DNA of 64,000 nt from Acinetobacter gyllenbergii CIP 110306 = MTCC 11365. Its GTDB lineage: Bacteria > Pseudomonadota > Gammaproteobacteria > Pseudomonadales > Moraxellaceae. Every line of letters starts with the position of its first letter. Position 1 is the first letter of the stretch. The stretch covers positions 51,708 through 115,707 of the forward strand of contig NZ_ATGG01000019.1 in the NCBI RefSeq assembly GCF_000413855.1, in the 5' to 3' direction. The notes under the pieces were generated by a model. That model saw nothing but the letters and a program-made list of their open reading frames with translations. It did no database searches and was not told the DNA's origin. The translations under genes were made by a program, and so were the position numbers. Positions 16,850 to 29,436 of the stretch are shown here, one piece after another.

Positions 16850-18340
16850 TTAAATCGCCTTATCTTTATAGAAAAGGTTATAACTCACATAACAAGCAAT
16901 AATAAATAATACACAGCAGATAAAACCGACTTGCATCGATGGATCGGTCACCATACTAATACAGGTAATCACACAGAATACCCCACCTAAAATCGGGGTC
17001 AGTGGAAATAAAGGTGCTGCAAATTTAAGATCTTTGACTGTTTTACCTGATTTAATCCATTGTCTGCGGAAGTTGAATTGGGAAACACAAATCGAAATCC
17101 ACACTACCACCATGGTAAATGCAGCAACACCGAGTAGGTTTTTGAAAATCGTTTCAGGTGCAAAATGTTCAGATAATAATCCTGGAATTGCGCCAAACAT
17201 GGTCACAATAATCGCAATAATCGGTGTACCTGAACGGGTTAATTTTGAAAATACTTTCGGTAATTGCTTCTTCTCAGACAATGACCACATCATACGTGAT
17301 GCAGCAAATAAACCTGAGTTTGCCGCAGACAAAAGCGCAGTAATGATCACAAAACGAATAATGTCTTCTGCGTATGGAATACCAATGTAATTAAATACGG
17401 TCACGAATGGGCTATTGCTGACACTGTTAGCATTTAGACCCGCCATCTCATACGGCAGTAATGCACAAATCACTACAATGGTACCGACAAAGAAAATCAA
17501 TAAACGCCAGATCGCAGCATTGATTGCTTTAGGTACCGTTTTCGCAGGCTCTTCTGCTTCACCTGCCGCCACACCGATCAACTCTGTACCCGAAAATGCA
17601 AAATTCACGATGAGCATGGTCGCAAAAATTGGGAAAATACCATTTGGAAACCAACCATGTTCCGTCAGCTTGCTAAACAACGGTGCCGACTCATGCCCAT
17701 GATAAGAAATCATGCCAAAAATGGCCGCTAGGCCCAATCCAATAAAACAGATAATGGTCAACACTTTGACCAACGATAACCAAAATTCAGACTCGGCAAA
17801 TAACCGTGTCGAACTGACATTCAGACTAAAGACCAAACCTGCAAATAATAAAGTCCAGGTCCACATGGAAATAGAAGGAAACCATTCTTGCATGAGTAAT
17901 GCAGCGGCAGTAAATTCAGTGCCTAGCGTTGCAGTCCATGTCAGCCAATACAACCAAGTGATCATATAACCTGTGCCTGGTCCAATATAGGTTCTAGCAT
18001 ATTCACCAAAAGAACCTGAAACCGGCATCTGTACTGCCAATTCACCCAAGCACAGCATCACCATGTAGGCAATCACACCACCCAATAGGTAAGCGAGAAT
18101 CGCTCCGACTGGGCCAGCCTGAGAAATGACATCACCAGAACCTAAAAACAGCCCTGTTCCAATTGCACCACCCAATGAAATCATCACCAGATGACGCTTG
18201 GTCATGGCACGTTTCAATGGTTTACCGATTTCAATCTCAGAGCTAGAAACTCCTGATAGACTGGCAACATCCTGCTGTGGCACATATTGCCCACCCAAGC
18301 CTTCACCTGATGGGAATGTCTTTTCGTTATTGTTACTCAT
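16850..18340 (-). CDS. amino acid permease (APC superfamily, LysP/AAT type), probably basic amino acids
   Basis: This is a 12-helix amino acid/proton symporter of the AAT family. The first helix carries the family signature GGAIGTGLFLGSG (residues about 55-67). LGELAVQMPVSGSFGEYA and FSGTELIGVAAGEAEEPAKT are also diagnostic and close to those of LysP-like permeases. At 496 aa it has typical length, with a longer than usual hydrophilic N-terminus (about 45 residues). It lies directly downstream of astE on the same strand, 172 bp away, and is followed by a terminator. This context suggests that it imports arginine or a related basic amino acid for the AST pathway. The substrate is inferred, and lysine or another amino acid is possible. 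Confidence 0.85.
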   Translation of the reverse strand: MSNNNEKTFPSGEGLGGQYVPQQDVASLSGVSSSEIEIGKPLKRAMTKRHLVMISLGGAIGTGLFLGSGDVISQAGPVGAILAYLLGGVIAYMVMLCLGELAVQMPVSGSFGEYARTYIGPGTGYMITWLYWLTWTATLGTEFTAAALLMQEWFPSISMWTWTLLFAGLVFSLNVSSTRLFAESEFWLSLVKVLTIICFIGLGLAAIFGMISYHGHESAPLFSKLTEHGWFPNGIFPIFATMLIVNFAFSGTELIGVAAGEAEEPAKTVPKAINAAIWRLLIFFVGTIVVICALLPYEMAGLNANSVSNSPFVTVFNYIGIPYAEDIIRFVIITALLSAANSGLFAASRMMWSLSEKKQLPKVFSKLTRSGTPIIAIIVTMFGAIPGLLSEHFAPETIFKNLLGVAAFTMVVVWISICVSQFNFRRQWIKSGKTVKDLKFAAPLFPLTPILGGVFCVITCISMVTDPSMQVGFICCVLFIIACYVSYNLFYKDKAI

Positions 18341-18512
18341 ACACGGTCACTCCAACTATATTCTTATGACAACCTGTCCTTGCTGTATTGCACTCATAAA
18401 AACGAATATCTAAACGATATTCTTTGACACGTTTTGTTCTATTGAACATCCATATTCAAACTCCATTTCATCCGTTTCTTGCCGATAATTAAGCTGTTAA
18501 ATCGGCGACCGC

Positions 18513-19487
18513 TTACTTAATTTCTTTTAATATCAGTCCAGCCCGAAGCCCTGTTTTCACATTAGGATTCGGGAATAAAATCCAGACTTGCTGATCATGC
18601 GCGACATAATTCCCTGCTTGCTGAGTCGCAATCAACTCACCTTTCTGAAAAGTAGAGAAATTAGGAGCATCGGCACTTAAATTCAGCTGAAAATCATCAC
18701 TTTGTTTTAATACTGAATCCACTACCTTAAATTGGCGAATCGGTCCTTTTAGTCGTGCAGGCAATGCTTGATCTGCAAGAACTGCACGTAACATCAGGTC
18801 AGTACTGGCAAACTCAGCTAAATCATTGGCCCCAAAAGGTTTAGCCTTACCTAGCTCCAAAGTACTACTGGCTGCCTGAAATTTTTCAGCCGTAAAGTGA
18901 GTAAAGGTTTTGCCTGCAGCATTGTGATAGACCAAAGCATCCAGATCAGCCGCCTTTAAACTTTGAATCAGGAATTCATCATAGGCATGTGTTTGATATG
19001 GAAATAAGGCAAAAACAGGCAGTAATGAAGCACGAATAGCGGTATGTAAATCATAATGATAACGCTGTGCCTGTGGCTGACTCTGTTCAAAAAACTGTGT
19101 TGTCACTTGCTCTAAATGCGCCGCCCGTTCAGTCTCTTGATCTTGAATTAAATTTTGGTAAGCACCACAGAACATGCGGTTCATATCATTTTCAAGATAA
19201 CGTGCACCATGACGAATCGCTTCAGGATTGCCCAATACAAACAGTACACGTACCGCCAGTACCAACCGTTCAGTAAATAAATCATGAATGATCTGTGACA
19301 ATAATTCGATCGGTGCCGTTTCATTGCCATGAATGCCAGCAGAAAGTACCATGGTTTTTACATAGCTTGTCTTGGGTGTACATTGCAATAGCCCTTCACC
19401 TAGCCATTGCCATGTAAATCCAGCGCTTTCCCCTTGCATTTGCACTGGGACTTGTTGTTCTAAAGTCAACGTTAGTAAATCAACCAT
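18513..19487 (-). CDS. astE: succinylglutamate desuccinylase
   Basis: AstE catalyses the last step of the arginine succinyltransferase pathway, splitting N-succinylglutamate to succinate and glutamate. It is a zinc carboxypeptidase-like enzyme of the AstE/AspA family. The zinc ligands are visible as His53 and Glu56 in [12 protein letters not shown] and His148 in [16 protein letters not shown] at about 100 and the catalytic-Glu region [11 protein letters not shown] also match. At 324 aa it has normal length. It is the fifth ast gene in the order C-A-D-B-E, 32 bp after astB. The 18341-18512 gap to the permease shows no terminator that I can recognise. Confidence 0.93.
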   Translation of the reverse strand: MVDLLTLTLEQQVPVQMQGESAGFTWQWLGEGLLQCTPKTSYVKTMVLSAGIHGNETAPIELLSQIIHDLFTERLVLAVRVLFVLGNPEAIRHGARYLENDMNRMFCGAYQNLIQDQETERAAHLEQVTTQFFEQSQPQAQRYHYDLHTAIRASLLPVFALFPYQTHAYDEFLIQSLKAADLDALVYHNAAGKTFTHFTAEKFQAASSTLELGKAKPFGANDLAEFASTDLMLRAVLADQALPARLKGPIRQFKVVDSVLKQSDDFQLNLSADAPNFSTFQKGELIATQQAGNYVAHDQQVWILFPNPNVKTGLRAGLILKEIK

Positions 19488-19519
19488 GTACTTTCATCCT
19501 TAAAAGCCGTTATTTGTGT

Positions 19520-20860
19520 TTATCTTTGGAAGTGATAAACCGAACCTAAAGCCAAAATCTTGGTCAGTTCATCGAGTGCAGTACGGCTCTCGATCAATAA
19601 ACTTGGATCGGCCAAATCATCTTGTGTTAACTCATCACGATAATGCTGATCCACCCACTGATTCAGGGTTTTGAACAGCGCATCATTCATAAACAAGTTT
19701 GGATTCACTGCAGCCAGTTCAGCCTCATTCACTGCAACACGTAATCTCAAACATGCAGGTCCACCGCCATTACGCATACTTTCACGCAGATCAAATACCT
19801 TGATGTCATCAATTGGCGTACCCATTTGAATCATGTCATTCAAGTAGCTCCATACCGCCTTGTTGTGACGTGATTCCTCAGGTACCACAATGCTCATGCC
19901 ACCATCTGCACGGGTTAAAATCTGGCTGTTGAACAAATAAGTTGAGACTGCATCGTCAACACTGACTCGATTGTCGGGAACTTCAATTGAAATAAACTCT
20001 TGCTCGATCCCTGCCATCTTTTTACGGATTTCATCCAATGCCACCGCCTGATTTAAAAACGCCTGTTGATGATGGAACAACACTTGTTGATTACTTACGG
20101 CGATGACATCGTTATGAAATACACCTTGATCAATCACAGCTGGATTTTGCTGAATAAACACCGTGCGTTTCGCATCCAGACGATGCAAACGTGCAATCGC
20201 TTCACTTGCCTCGCGGGTTTGACGCGCAGGGAATTTCTGCGGTGCCACCGTTCCACCAAGCTGTTGCTGACCATACACAAACACCTGTACACCCGCTTGA
20301 TCATACCCACCACCAAGACGGTTATGATTGGCTGCCCCTTCGTCACCAAATAAAGCGGCTTCAGGCAGTGCTTCATGGTGCGCGAAATATACATCATTAT
20401 TGAACATGGCTTGAAGAATACGGGTAGTCGTATGATGCTCAATTGATCGATGGAACTTATTATTCAGGTTTGCCGCTGTAAAATGCATGCGTTTGTCAGC
20501 ACTATCTGCCGATGGCGACACTGTACAAGAGTTGGCTGTCCACATCGAAGAAGCTGAACTCAACGATGATAATAAGGCTGGTGCAGTACGCATCGCCTGA
20601 GTAATCACGTCAATATCACTGCCAGTAAAGCCCAAACGGCGCAACGTTGGCACATGCGGACGCTCTTGCGGTGCGAACACACCTTGCTTTAATCCTAAAT
20701 CTGCAAGGGCTTTCATTTTCTTTAAGCCTTGCTTAGCTGCGAGTTTAGGATTTGACGCATTATTACGGTTTTTGGTTGAAGCAACATTCCCAAAAGATAA
20801 GCCCGCATAATGATGCGTCGGCCCCACTAAACCATCAAAATTGATTTCATAACCTGACAT
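19520..20860 (-). CDS. astB: N-succinylarginine dihydrolase
   Basis: AstB hydrolyses N2-succinylarginine to N2-succinylornithine, two ammonia and CO2. It belongs to the guanidine-modifying (arginine deiminase-like) superfamily. The N-terminal signature [20 protein letters not shown] and the repeated conserved blocks [34 protein letters not shown] and [18 protein letters not shown] (with the late-chain GGGPACLR turn holding the nucleophile Cys) are strongly diagnostic. Length is 446 aa, as usual. It lies between astD (32 bp) and astE (32 bp) in one operon. No anomaly. Confidence 0.95.
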   Translation of the reverse strand: MSGYEINFDGLVGPTHHYAGLSFGNVASTKNRNNASNPKLAAKQGLKKMKALADLGLKQGVFAPQERPHVPTLRRLGFTGSDIDVITQAMRTAPALLSSLSSASSMWTANSCTVSPSADSADKRMHFTAANLNNKFHRSIEHHTTTRILQAMFNNDVYFAHHEALPEAALFGDEGAANHNRLGGGYDQAGVQVFVYGQQQLGGTVAPQKFPARQTREASEAIARLHRLDAKRTVFIQQNPAVIDQGVFHNDVIAVSNQQVLFHHQQAFLNQAVALDEIRKKMAGIEQEFISIEVPDNRVSVDDAVSTYLFNSQILTRADGGMSIVVPEESRHNKAVWSYLNDMIQMGTPIDDIKVFDLRESMRNGGGPACLRLRVAVNEAELAAVNPNLFMNDALFKTLNQWVDQHYRDELTQDDLADPSLLIESRTALDELTKILALGSVYHFQR

Positions 20861-20892
20861 TTTTTTCTCCCTGTGTCCCGATGCGTTCCGTC

Positions 20893-23405
<2,513 letters not shown>

Positions 23406-23426
23406 GGTTAGATGCTCACAGCAGAC

Positions 23427-24632
23427 TTAGAGACGTGCTAGAGCACGAACAAAACGGCTTAAACCTTCATCAATATCGTGTTGAGGAATGATCAGTGAAG
23501 GGGTAAAGCGAACCACATCAGCACCGGCTACCAAGGCCAATAGCCCTTCTTCACCTGCCAGAGTGACGATATTTTTGGCTTTACCTGCGTGTTCATCTTT
23601 GAGTACGCAACCGATCAATAAACCTTGACCACGAATTTCTTTGAACAGACCATATTCAGCATTGATTTTGTTTAAGGCATCAATGAAATATTGGTGACGT
23701 TGTTTAACGCCGTCTAGAACTTCTGCTGTATTGATAAATTCAAATACTGCACCCGCAACCGCACAAGCCAATGGGTTACCACCATAAGTTGTACCGTGAT
23801 CGCCAACTGCATACATATTGGCATAATGATCTGTCGTGATCATTGCACCAATCGGGAAACCACCACCCAATGCTTTTGCAGTGGTCAAAATGTCAGGTGT
23901 TACCCCTGTATTCATATAGGCATATAAAGAACCTGTACGACCCACACCCGTTTGTACTTCATCAAAAATCAGCACAGCACCTTTTTCATCGCATAATGCA
24001 CGTAAGCCTTTCAGGAATTCGATATCCGCTGGCAGAACGCCACCTTCACCTTGAATCGGCTCGACAATCACGGCACAAGTATTTTCAGTGATCGCTGCTT
24101 TTGCTGCTTCAAGGTCATTAAACGCAGTGTGTTCAATCCCACCCGGTAAAGGTGCAAAGTCTTGAGAATATTTTGGCTGACCACCAGCTGTTACGGTAAA
24201 CAAAGTACGACCGTGGAAAGCATTCTTAAATGCAACAATCTGGTTCTTGTTTGCATTGCCACTGAGCAAACCGACTTTACGTGCCAGTTTTAATGCAGCT
24301 TCGTTGGCTTCTGCGCCCGAGTTACAGAAAAAGACTTTGTCCGCAAAAGTACTATCCACCAATTGCTTGGCAAGGCGTAATACAGGCTCATTGGTATAAC
24401 CATTGCCGATATGCCACAATTTTTGCGCTTGTTCAGTTAAGGCTTTTACTGCAACAGGATGTGCATGACCCAAGGCATTTACCGCGATCCCACCTGCAAA
24501 ATCAATATATTCTTTATCGTTTTGATCCCACAAACGTGATCCTTCGCCACGCACTAAAATGAAGTTTGCTGGGGCAAAAACGGGAACCATCCAATCATTA
24601 AAATTGCTACGTGTAATTGCGACTTCGCTCAT
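23427..24632 (-). CDS. astC: succinylornithine aminotransferase (class III PLP aminotransferase)
   Basis: AstC converts N-succinylornithine plus 2-oxoglutarate to succinylglutamate semialdehyde plus glutamate. It is a class III PLP aminotransferase of 401 aa. PLP-binding residues are seen in [18 protein letters not shown] (about 101-118), the AFHGRT segment, Asp224 in [14 protein letters not shown], and Schiff-base Lys253 in [11 protein letters not shown]. By sequence alone it could equally be an ArgD (acetylornithine aminotransferase), and many family members do both. Its position as first ast gene, just before astA, supports the catabolic role. A hairpin lies between it and gdhA. Confidence 0.92.
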   Translation of the reverse strand: MSEVAITRSNFNDWMVPVFAPANFILVRGEGSRLWDQNDKEYIDFAGGIAVNALGHAHPVAVKALTEQAQKLWHIGNGYTNEPVLRLAKQLVDSTFADKVFFCNSGAEANEAALKLARKVGLLSGNANKNQIVAFKNAFHGRTLFTVTAGGQPKYSQDFAPLPGGIEHTAFNDLEAAKAAITENTCAVIVEPIQGEGGVLPADIEFLKGLRALCDEKGAVLIFDEVQTGVGRTGSLYAYMNTGVTPDILTTAKALGGGFPIGAMITTDHYANMYAVGDHGTTYGGNPLACAVAGAVFEFINTAEVLDGVKQRHQYFIDALNKINAEYGLFKEIRGQGLLIGCVLKDEHAGKAKNIVTLAGEEGLLALVAGADVVRFTPSLIIPQHDIDEGLSRFVRALARL

Positions 24633-24662
24633 TCTATTTACTCACTTCCTGTTTAATCTTCA

Positions 24663-24686
24663 GGCTTGTTGAATGCTCAACAAGCC
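24663..24686 (-). repeat. hairpin in the gdhA-astC intergenic spacer
   Basis: A perfect 10-bp stem (24663-24672 with 24677-24686, GGCTTGTTGA arms) has a 4-base loop. On the transcribed (minus) strand it lacks a following U-run, so it is more likely a partial terminator or an mRNA processing/stability element that sets the gdhA to ast ratio. Confidence 0.6.
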
Positions 24687-24711
24687 CTTTCACTTTAATT
24701 TTATAAATGAC

Positions 24712-25986
24712 TTAACCTGGGAAAATACCGCGTTCTTTACGCGCTTTCAGAATACGTTCACAGGCCAAAATATAAGCGGCTGTACGTAAGCTACATTCCT
24801 TCTGTGCTGCCGTGTTCCAAACATCAGCAATCGCTTGGATCATCAACTTATCAAGACGTTCATTGATTTCATCCTCGGTCCAAAAGTAACTCGCCATATC
24901 TTGAACCCATTCAAAATAACTGACAGTTACACCACCCGCGTTACAGATCACGTCAGGCACAACGGTAATGTCGCGACTGATAAATACATCATCTGCTTCT
25001 GGATAGGTTGGGCCGTTGGCGCCTTCAAGTACAATTTTCGCTTTCAACTTCTGTGCACGCTCAACCGTAATCTGACCTTCCAATGCCGCTGGAATCAGAA
25101 TATCCATATCGACTGTCCAGAATTCTTCATCTGAAATCACAGTTGAATCAACAAAGCCCATCACGCCACCAGTTTCAACGACATGCTTTTGCAATGCTTT
25201 GACATCCAAGCCTTCTGCATTGAAAATGGTACCAGTATGATCTTGTACAGCAACGATTTTTGCGCCTGCATGGCTAAACAAATAAGCGGCTTCATTCCCG
25301 ACGTTACCGAAGCCTTGTACCGCAACTTTGCTGCCTTCGACTGGTAATTTAATGCGTTCTGCAACCTGCATACCCGTTACGAATACGCCACGACCTGTGG
25401 CACGAACACGACCCAGTGAACCGCCTAAATGAACAGGCTTACCTGTTACCACACCTGTTACGGTATGACCTTTGATACTTGAATAGGTATCCATCATCCA
25501 ACCCATAATATTGGCATTGGTACCGACATCTGGCGCAGGAATATCAATTTGAGGACCGATAATTGGGCTGATTTCACTGGTGAAACGACGGGTTAAACGC
25601 TCTAATTCACGCGGTGACAATTCTTTTGGATTGACACGGATACCACCTTTGGCACCACCAAACGGCAGGTTCAACACTGCAGTTTTAATGGTCATCCATG
25701 CAGACAGCGCCATTACCTCATTCAATTCAACATCTTGGTGATAACGAATACCGCCTTTACCTGGACCACGTGATAAATTGTGTTGTACGCGGTAACCTTC
25801 AAAATGGCGAATTGAGCCATCATCCATGACGATTGGTACATCGACAATCAGAGTACGTTTTGGCGTTTTCAGTGTGTTAACAAAGTTACTGAGATCAGCA
25901 TCCAAATAAGGTGCCACTCGATCGACTTGAGTGAGAAAAGTTTGCCAAGCACTGCCATTTTGAGCCGCATATGATAAAGACATCAT
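24712..25986 (-). CDS. gdhA: glutamate dehydrogenase (Glu/Leu/Phe/Val dehydrogenase family)
   Basis: This enzyme interconverts glutamate and 2-oxoglutarate plus ammonia. At 424 aa it is the RocG/GudB-like hexameric form. The substrate region [10 protein letters not shown] (about 74-83), catalytic Lys113 in [10 protein letters not shown], the [10 protein letters not shown] motif and the NAD(P) fold [16 protein letters not shown] are all present. It sits immediately upstream of astC on the same strand, 79 bp apart with a hairpin between. The AST pathway ends in glutamate, so a catabolic, probably NAD-dependent role fits. Cofactor preference cannot be read with confidence. Tandem ATG codons occur at 25986 and 25983. 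An Lrp-type regulator is divergent. Confidence 0.9.
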   Translation of the reverse strand: MMSLSYAAQNGSAWQTFLTQVDRVAPYLDADLSNFVNTLKTPKRTLIVDVPIVMDDGSIRHFEGYRVQHNLSRGPGKGGIRYHQDVELNEVMALSAWMTIKTAVLNLPFGGAKGGIRVNPKELSPRELERLTRRFTSEISPIIGPQIDIPAPDVGTNANIMGWMMDTYSSIKGHTVTGVVTGKPVHLGGSLGRVRATGRGVFVTGMQVAERIKLPVEGSKVAVQGFGNVGNEAAYLFSHAGAKIVAVQDHTGTIFNAEGLDVKALQKHVVETGGVMGFVDSTVISDEEFWTVDMDILIPAALEGQITVERAQKLKAKIVLEGANGPTYPEADDVFISRDITVVPDVICNAGGVTVSYFEWVQDMASYFWTEDEINERLDKLMIQAIADVWNTAAQKECSLRTAAYILACERILKARKERGIFPG

Positions 25987-26131
25987 CTATTCCTTAATTA
26001 ATCAATTGTCCCTGTTATTCACAGATTCCCTTTGTTTAAGGGCGTCCTACCCCCATCCTCCCTGATGCGCATTCAGCTTCTTTCGTGCCGAAGTGAAAAT
26101 GCTTGGGGTGTTGTATTGTTATTATTATTAA

Positions 26132-26146
26132 GAATCAAATTGATTC
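26132..26146. promoter_or_regulatory. 15-bp palindrome in the gdhA/lrp intergenic region (candidate operator)
   Basis: A perfect dyad GAATCAA-A-TTGATTC lies between gdhA and the divergent Lrp/AsnC gene. A TATAAT sequence at 26158-26163 follows, directed toward the regulator. The position suits an autoregulatory Lrp-type operator, but the protein-site link is inference. Confidence 0.45.
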
Positions 26147-26211
26147 ACAAAATTCGTTATAATGATTAAAATGAATTATTTTTTATCAATTTGCTAATAG
26201 AAAGAATCAAA

Positions 26212-26634
26212 ATGAACAATATCGATCATATTATATTAGGCTTACTCAAAGACAATGCACGGATGTCGATTACCGACTTGGCTGCAAAAGCACGTGTGTC
26301 CCGTGCTACAGTACAGAAGCGAATTGAATATATGGAATCAACGGGGATTATCACGGGTTATACCGTGCGTTTCCGTCCCAATGCTGAAAAAAACATCATT
26401 CGAGCATGGATGAATATCATGGTGGAAGGTACTCGAGCACAGGCGGTAATTCGAGAGTTACGCCTAGAATCAGCCGTTGAACGTCTGCATACCACCAATG
26501 GTAAATGGGATATTCTGGTTGAGTTGCAATCTGATAGTCTGGAAAATTTTGATAAAGCCTTGGAGCGAATCCGAAATATTTCAGGGATTTACAATAGTGA
26601 AACCAGTATCCTGCTCTCCACCTATAAGACCTAA
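26212..26634 (+). CDS. Lrp/AsnC-family transcriptional regulator
   Basis: This is a small feast/famine regulator of about 140 aa. It has an N-terminal winged HTH (residues about 4-55: ILGLLKDNARMSITDLA then AKARVSRATVQKRIEYMES) and a C-terminal RAM/ligand domain (GTRAQAVIRELRLE, TTNGKWDILVELQ, FDKALERIRNISGI). The open frame extends upstream to a TTG at 26191, but the ATG at 26212 has GAAAGA just before it and matches the family's short N-terminus. It is divergent from gdhA and the ast operon, with a dyad between them, so it probably senses an amino acid (arginine, ornithine or glutamate) and controls that operon. Target and effector are inferred. Confidence 0.87.
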   Translation: MNNIDHIILGLLKDNARMSITDLAAKARVSRATVQKRIEYMESTGIITGYTVRFRPNAEKNIIRAWMNIMVEGTRAQAVIRELRLESAVERLHTTNGKWDILVELQSDSLENFDKALERIRNISGIYNSETSILLSTYKT

Positions 26635-26664
26635 AAAAAGGGACTCTAGCTAGAGTCCCTTTTT
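26635..26664. terminator. bidirectional terminator between lrp-type gene and maeA
   Basis: A 30-base perfect palindrome (15-bp arms, AAAAAGGGACTCTAG and its complement) begins directly after the TAA of the regulator. A-tract and T-tract flanks serve both converging genes. Confidence 0.92.
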
Positions 26665-26676
26665 AAATGAAATGGC

Positions 26677-28377
26677 TTAATAACTAACACGACGGTAGTT
26701 ACGATACTCTGGCGTCCAGAAATTATCTTCAATCGCTTGTTTCAACACATCATTACTTAATGGTACCGCCAAGCCATCAGCCATTGCTGCTTTTGCCACT
26801 TTAAAGGCAATAAACTTAGACACCTGTTGAATATCATTAATATTCGGTAATAAATCCGCTGCGGCATTTTTCAAACGTGGTGAACAATCTGCTAAGGCGG
26901 TACTTGCAGCCATCAACATTGAGTCACTGATATGGGTTGCACCACATGCAATCACGCCCAAACCAATCCCAGGGAAAATATAGGAGTTATTACACTGCGC
27001 AATGCTATAGACCTTACCTTGATAATAGACGGGTGCAAATGGACTACCTGTTGCCACAATTGCAGCGCCTTGCGTCCACTCAATAATATCTTTCGGCTGC
27101 GCTTCCACTTGTGACGTCGGGTTCGACAATGGCAATACAATCGGATGCTTATAATATTTAGCTAAGGTTTTAATCACTTCTTCACTAAATAAGCCAGCCT
27201 GCCCTGACACCCCGATCAAGATACTCGGTTTAGCATTCTTGACCACATCCAACAAAGCGACATTCTCACCTGTATATTCCCAAGTACTGATTGCATTGAC
27301 TGGTGTGGCAAGTTTTTGCTGAAAATCGAGTAAGTTAGGTTGTTGATCGGTCATCAAGCCGAAACGATCCACCATAAAGATGCGTGAACGCGCTTCATGG
27401 TCACTCAGACCTTCGTCCATCATCTGTCTAACGATCTGTTCAGCAATACCACATCCTGCTGAGCCTGCGCCGACAAAGGTAACGGTTTGGTCTTTCAGTT
27501 GTTTTCCTTGTGCGCGTGAGGCTGCAATCAAAGTCGCAACTGTCACTGCTGCCGTGCCTTGAATATCATCATTAAAACAACAGATCTTATCGCGGTACTG
27601 AGTCAATAACGGCATGGCATTGGTTTGCGCAAAATCTTCAAACTGAATCAACACATCTGGCCAGCGTTGACGCACTGCCTTAATAATTTGCTCAACAAAT
27701 TCATAATATTGCTCACCACGGATACGCGGCTGTTTCCACCCCATATAAATTGGATCATCAAGCAATTCTTGGTTATTGGTGCCGACATCAATGGTGATCG
27801 GTAAGGTATAGGCAGGGCTAATACCACCACAGGCGGTATACAGCGACAATTTACCAATTGGAATACCCATGCCACCAATGCCCTGATCGCCGAGACCCAA
27901 AATGCGTTCACCATCGGTAATCACAATCACCTTAACGTTTTTCTTATTCACATTATGGATAATTTGATCAATGTACTGACGCTCTGGATAGGAAATAAAA
28001 ATACCGCGATGGCGACGATAGATGTCTGAGAAGCGCTGACAGGCTTCCCCAACCGTTGGAGTATAAATAATCGGTAGCATTTCATCTAAATGCTGACTCA
28101 ACAAGTTATAGAACAAGGTTTCATTAGTATCTTGAATATTTCGCAAATAAATATGCTTATTCAAGTCACTATCAAAGGAAAGGTACTGCTGATATGAACG
28201 TTGCGTCTGCTCTTCAATATTCTCGATATTGTATGGAACTAGCCCATGTAAGTTAAAATTCTCTCGTTCTTCTTCAGAAAAAGCAGAGCCTTTATTTAAC
28301 AGAGGTAGTTCTAAAAGAGCGTTTCCAGCATAGTGAATATATAAAGGTTTTTTGATTTTACTAAGGCTCACAGACAT
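26677..28377 (-). CDS. maeA: NAD-linked malic enzyme
   Basis: This enzyme performs oxidative decarboxylation of malate to pyruvate with NAD+. At 566 aa it is the long, MaeA/SfcA-type malic enzyme. Signatures include [17 protein letters not shown], the substrate and metal region [13 protein letters not shown] and [18 protein letters not shown], the dinucleotide site [15 protein letters not shown], and FPLSNPTS-like residues near 425. It begins [17 protein letters not shown], as in the family. It is a monocistronic gene that converges on the Lrp-type regulator. An AAAGAG ribosome site is 7 bases before the ATG. Preference for NAD over NADP is inferred from the subfamily. Confidence 0.92.
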   Translation of the reverse strand: MSVSLSKIKKPLYIHYAGNALLELPLLNKGSAFSEEERENFNLHGLVPYNIENIEEQTQRSYQQYLSFDSDLNKHIYLRNIQDTNETLFYNLLSQHLDEMLPIIYTPTVGEACQRFSDIYRRHRGIFISYPERQYIDQIIHNVNKKNVKVIVITDGERILGLGDQGIGGMGIPIGKLSLYTACGGISPAYTLPITIDVGTNNQELLDDPIYMGWKQPRIRGEQYYEFVEQIIKAVRQRWPDVLIQFEDFAQTNAMPLLTQYRDKICCFNDDIQGTAAVTVATLIAASRAQGKQLKDQTVTFVGAGSAGCGIAEQIVRQMMDEGLSDHEARSRIFMVDRFGLMTDQQPNLLDFQQKLATPVNAISTWEYTGENVALLDVVKNAKPSILIGVSGQAGLFSEEVIKTLAKYYKHPIVLPLSNPTSQVEAQPKDIIEWTQGAAIVATGSPFAPVYYQGKVYSIAQCNNSYIFPGIGLGVIACGATHISDSMLMAASTALADCSPRLKNAAADLLPNINDIQQVSKFIAFKVAKAAMADGLAVPLSNDVLKQAIEDNFWTPEYRNYRRVSY

Positions 28378-29018
28378 ACTTTACTCTTTAGACTCTCTCT
28401 CGAATGTACAAAAAATGGATTCGCTGAAGTACTTTAAAAAAGCGCTTTGGCATCGGCAATAATTTACACTAATCAGAGCTCGAAACCGAATAATCTAACT
28501 GTATGTAAACCGATTCAATATTTAGTAAATAAATAGTAGTCCCTATTTTGGATCGTTTTTTAAGCTTTCATGCAACATTTTGAATTATTTTTGCATTCAG
28601 GAGACTTTAGAATTGTAGTGATATCGTTCTAGCTGCTTTTTAATAGGCATTCCTCTCGGACATTGTGCTTGGCGATCAGATATTGTCTTGGTTCGAAGTA
28701 GCCAATCTTTGCTGTTTTAAAATCATATGACATGCATCATCTGACTTTAGTTTTCAAATCCTTTTCTTCTTATCATTCACCGCACTACGACTAAACCCTT
28801 TAAAACCGACAAGATGGGACAATTTAGCCCTATCTCTTGCAAATGATCGCCAGTTTTATATGATCTAAGTGAAAGCATTGCTCACCCTATAACGCTCCTT
28901 GTTTGACCATGAGCAATGCCTTCATCCATAAAAATTAAACATAGATGGTGATACCCCCAAAAATCAATTTCACCCAACCCAGAAACGAATAGACAGTTAA
29001 AATATAAAGGTTGTTTAT
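28378..29018. other. 641-bp intergenic region with one inverted repeat
   Basis: The region holds the presumed maeA promoter on one side and the lipoprotein promoter on the other. No ORF of interest, tRNA or transposase remnant is visible. The one clear structure is an inverted repeat with 10-base arms GCATTGCTCA at 28875-28884 and 28910-28919, loop 25 bases, with no T-run after it. It could be part of a small RNA or a relic of a mobile sequence. Confidence 0.5.
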
Positions 29019-29216
29019 ATGAAAAAATTAGGCCTTATTCTTCTTTTTACATTCTTTGTCTCGGCTTGTTCAGAAAAGATGCCTGAGGTGAATGATGAAA
29101 ACTGCAAACATGAAAACATTGCAAAGATCAAGGATGATTTCGCCCGTGCAAATTTCAGCGATAAGTGTTTTAGTTATGCAAAACCACAAAATACTAACCG
29201 TGATAAAGGGCTCTAG
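29019..29216 (+). CDS. small lipoprotein resembling entry-exclusion TrbK proteins
   Basis: This is a 65-aa secreted lipoprotein. The signal peptide is MKKLGLILLFTFFVSAC with a lipobox VSAC, lipidated Cys17. The mature part is 49 residues with two further cysteines (in ENCKHEN and DKCFSY). The pattern PEVN-x-ENC-x-x-EN-I-x-K-I-x-D, then R-x-x-F-x-x-x-CF, resembles my memory of plasmid TrbK-type entry-exclusion lipoproteins, but I could not test it. There are no conjugation genes around it, so if the match is right it is an orphan or a domesticated remnant. An AAAGG ribosome site lies 8 bases from the ATG. It is isolated between maeA and an SDR gene. Confidence 0.6.
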   Translation: MKKLGLILLFTFFVSACSEKMPEVNDENCKHENIAKIKDDFARANFSDKCFSYAKPQNTNRDKGL

Positions 29217-29337
29217 AATGTAATAAAGGGTATCGCTTGTCTTTTATAATTTTAAATAAGAACTGTCTAAAATCAAAACTTTAATATGATGCTGAGGTAA
29301 TGATCCGTATTTTAGAAAGTCTGGAATAAACGCAATA

Positions 29338-29365
29338 TGCATAAAAGAAAGTTTACTTTTATGCA
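29338..29365. repeat. inverted repeat downstream of the small lipoprotein
   Basis: Perfect 10-base arms TGCATAAAAG (29338-29347) and CTTTTATGCA (29356-29365) have an 8-base spacer. There is no long T-run after either arm. It may act as a weak terminator for the convergent lipoprotein and SDR genes. Confidence 0.5.
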
Positions 29366-29436
29366 CGTTCAAATCATTCAGTTGTCTTGTTAAAACTGAA
29401 TATAATCTTAATGATTTCAATACCCATCTGAATGCT

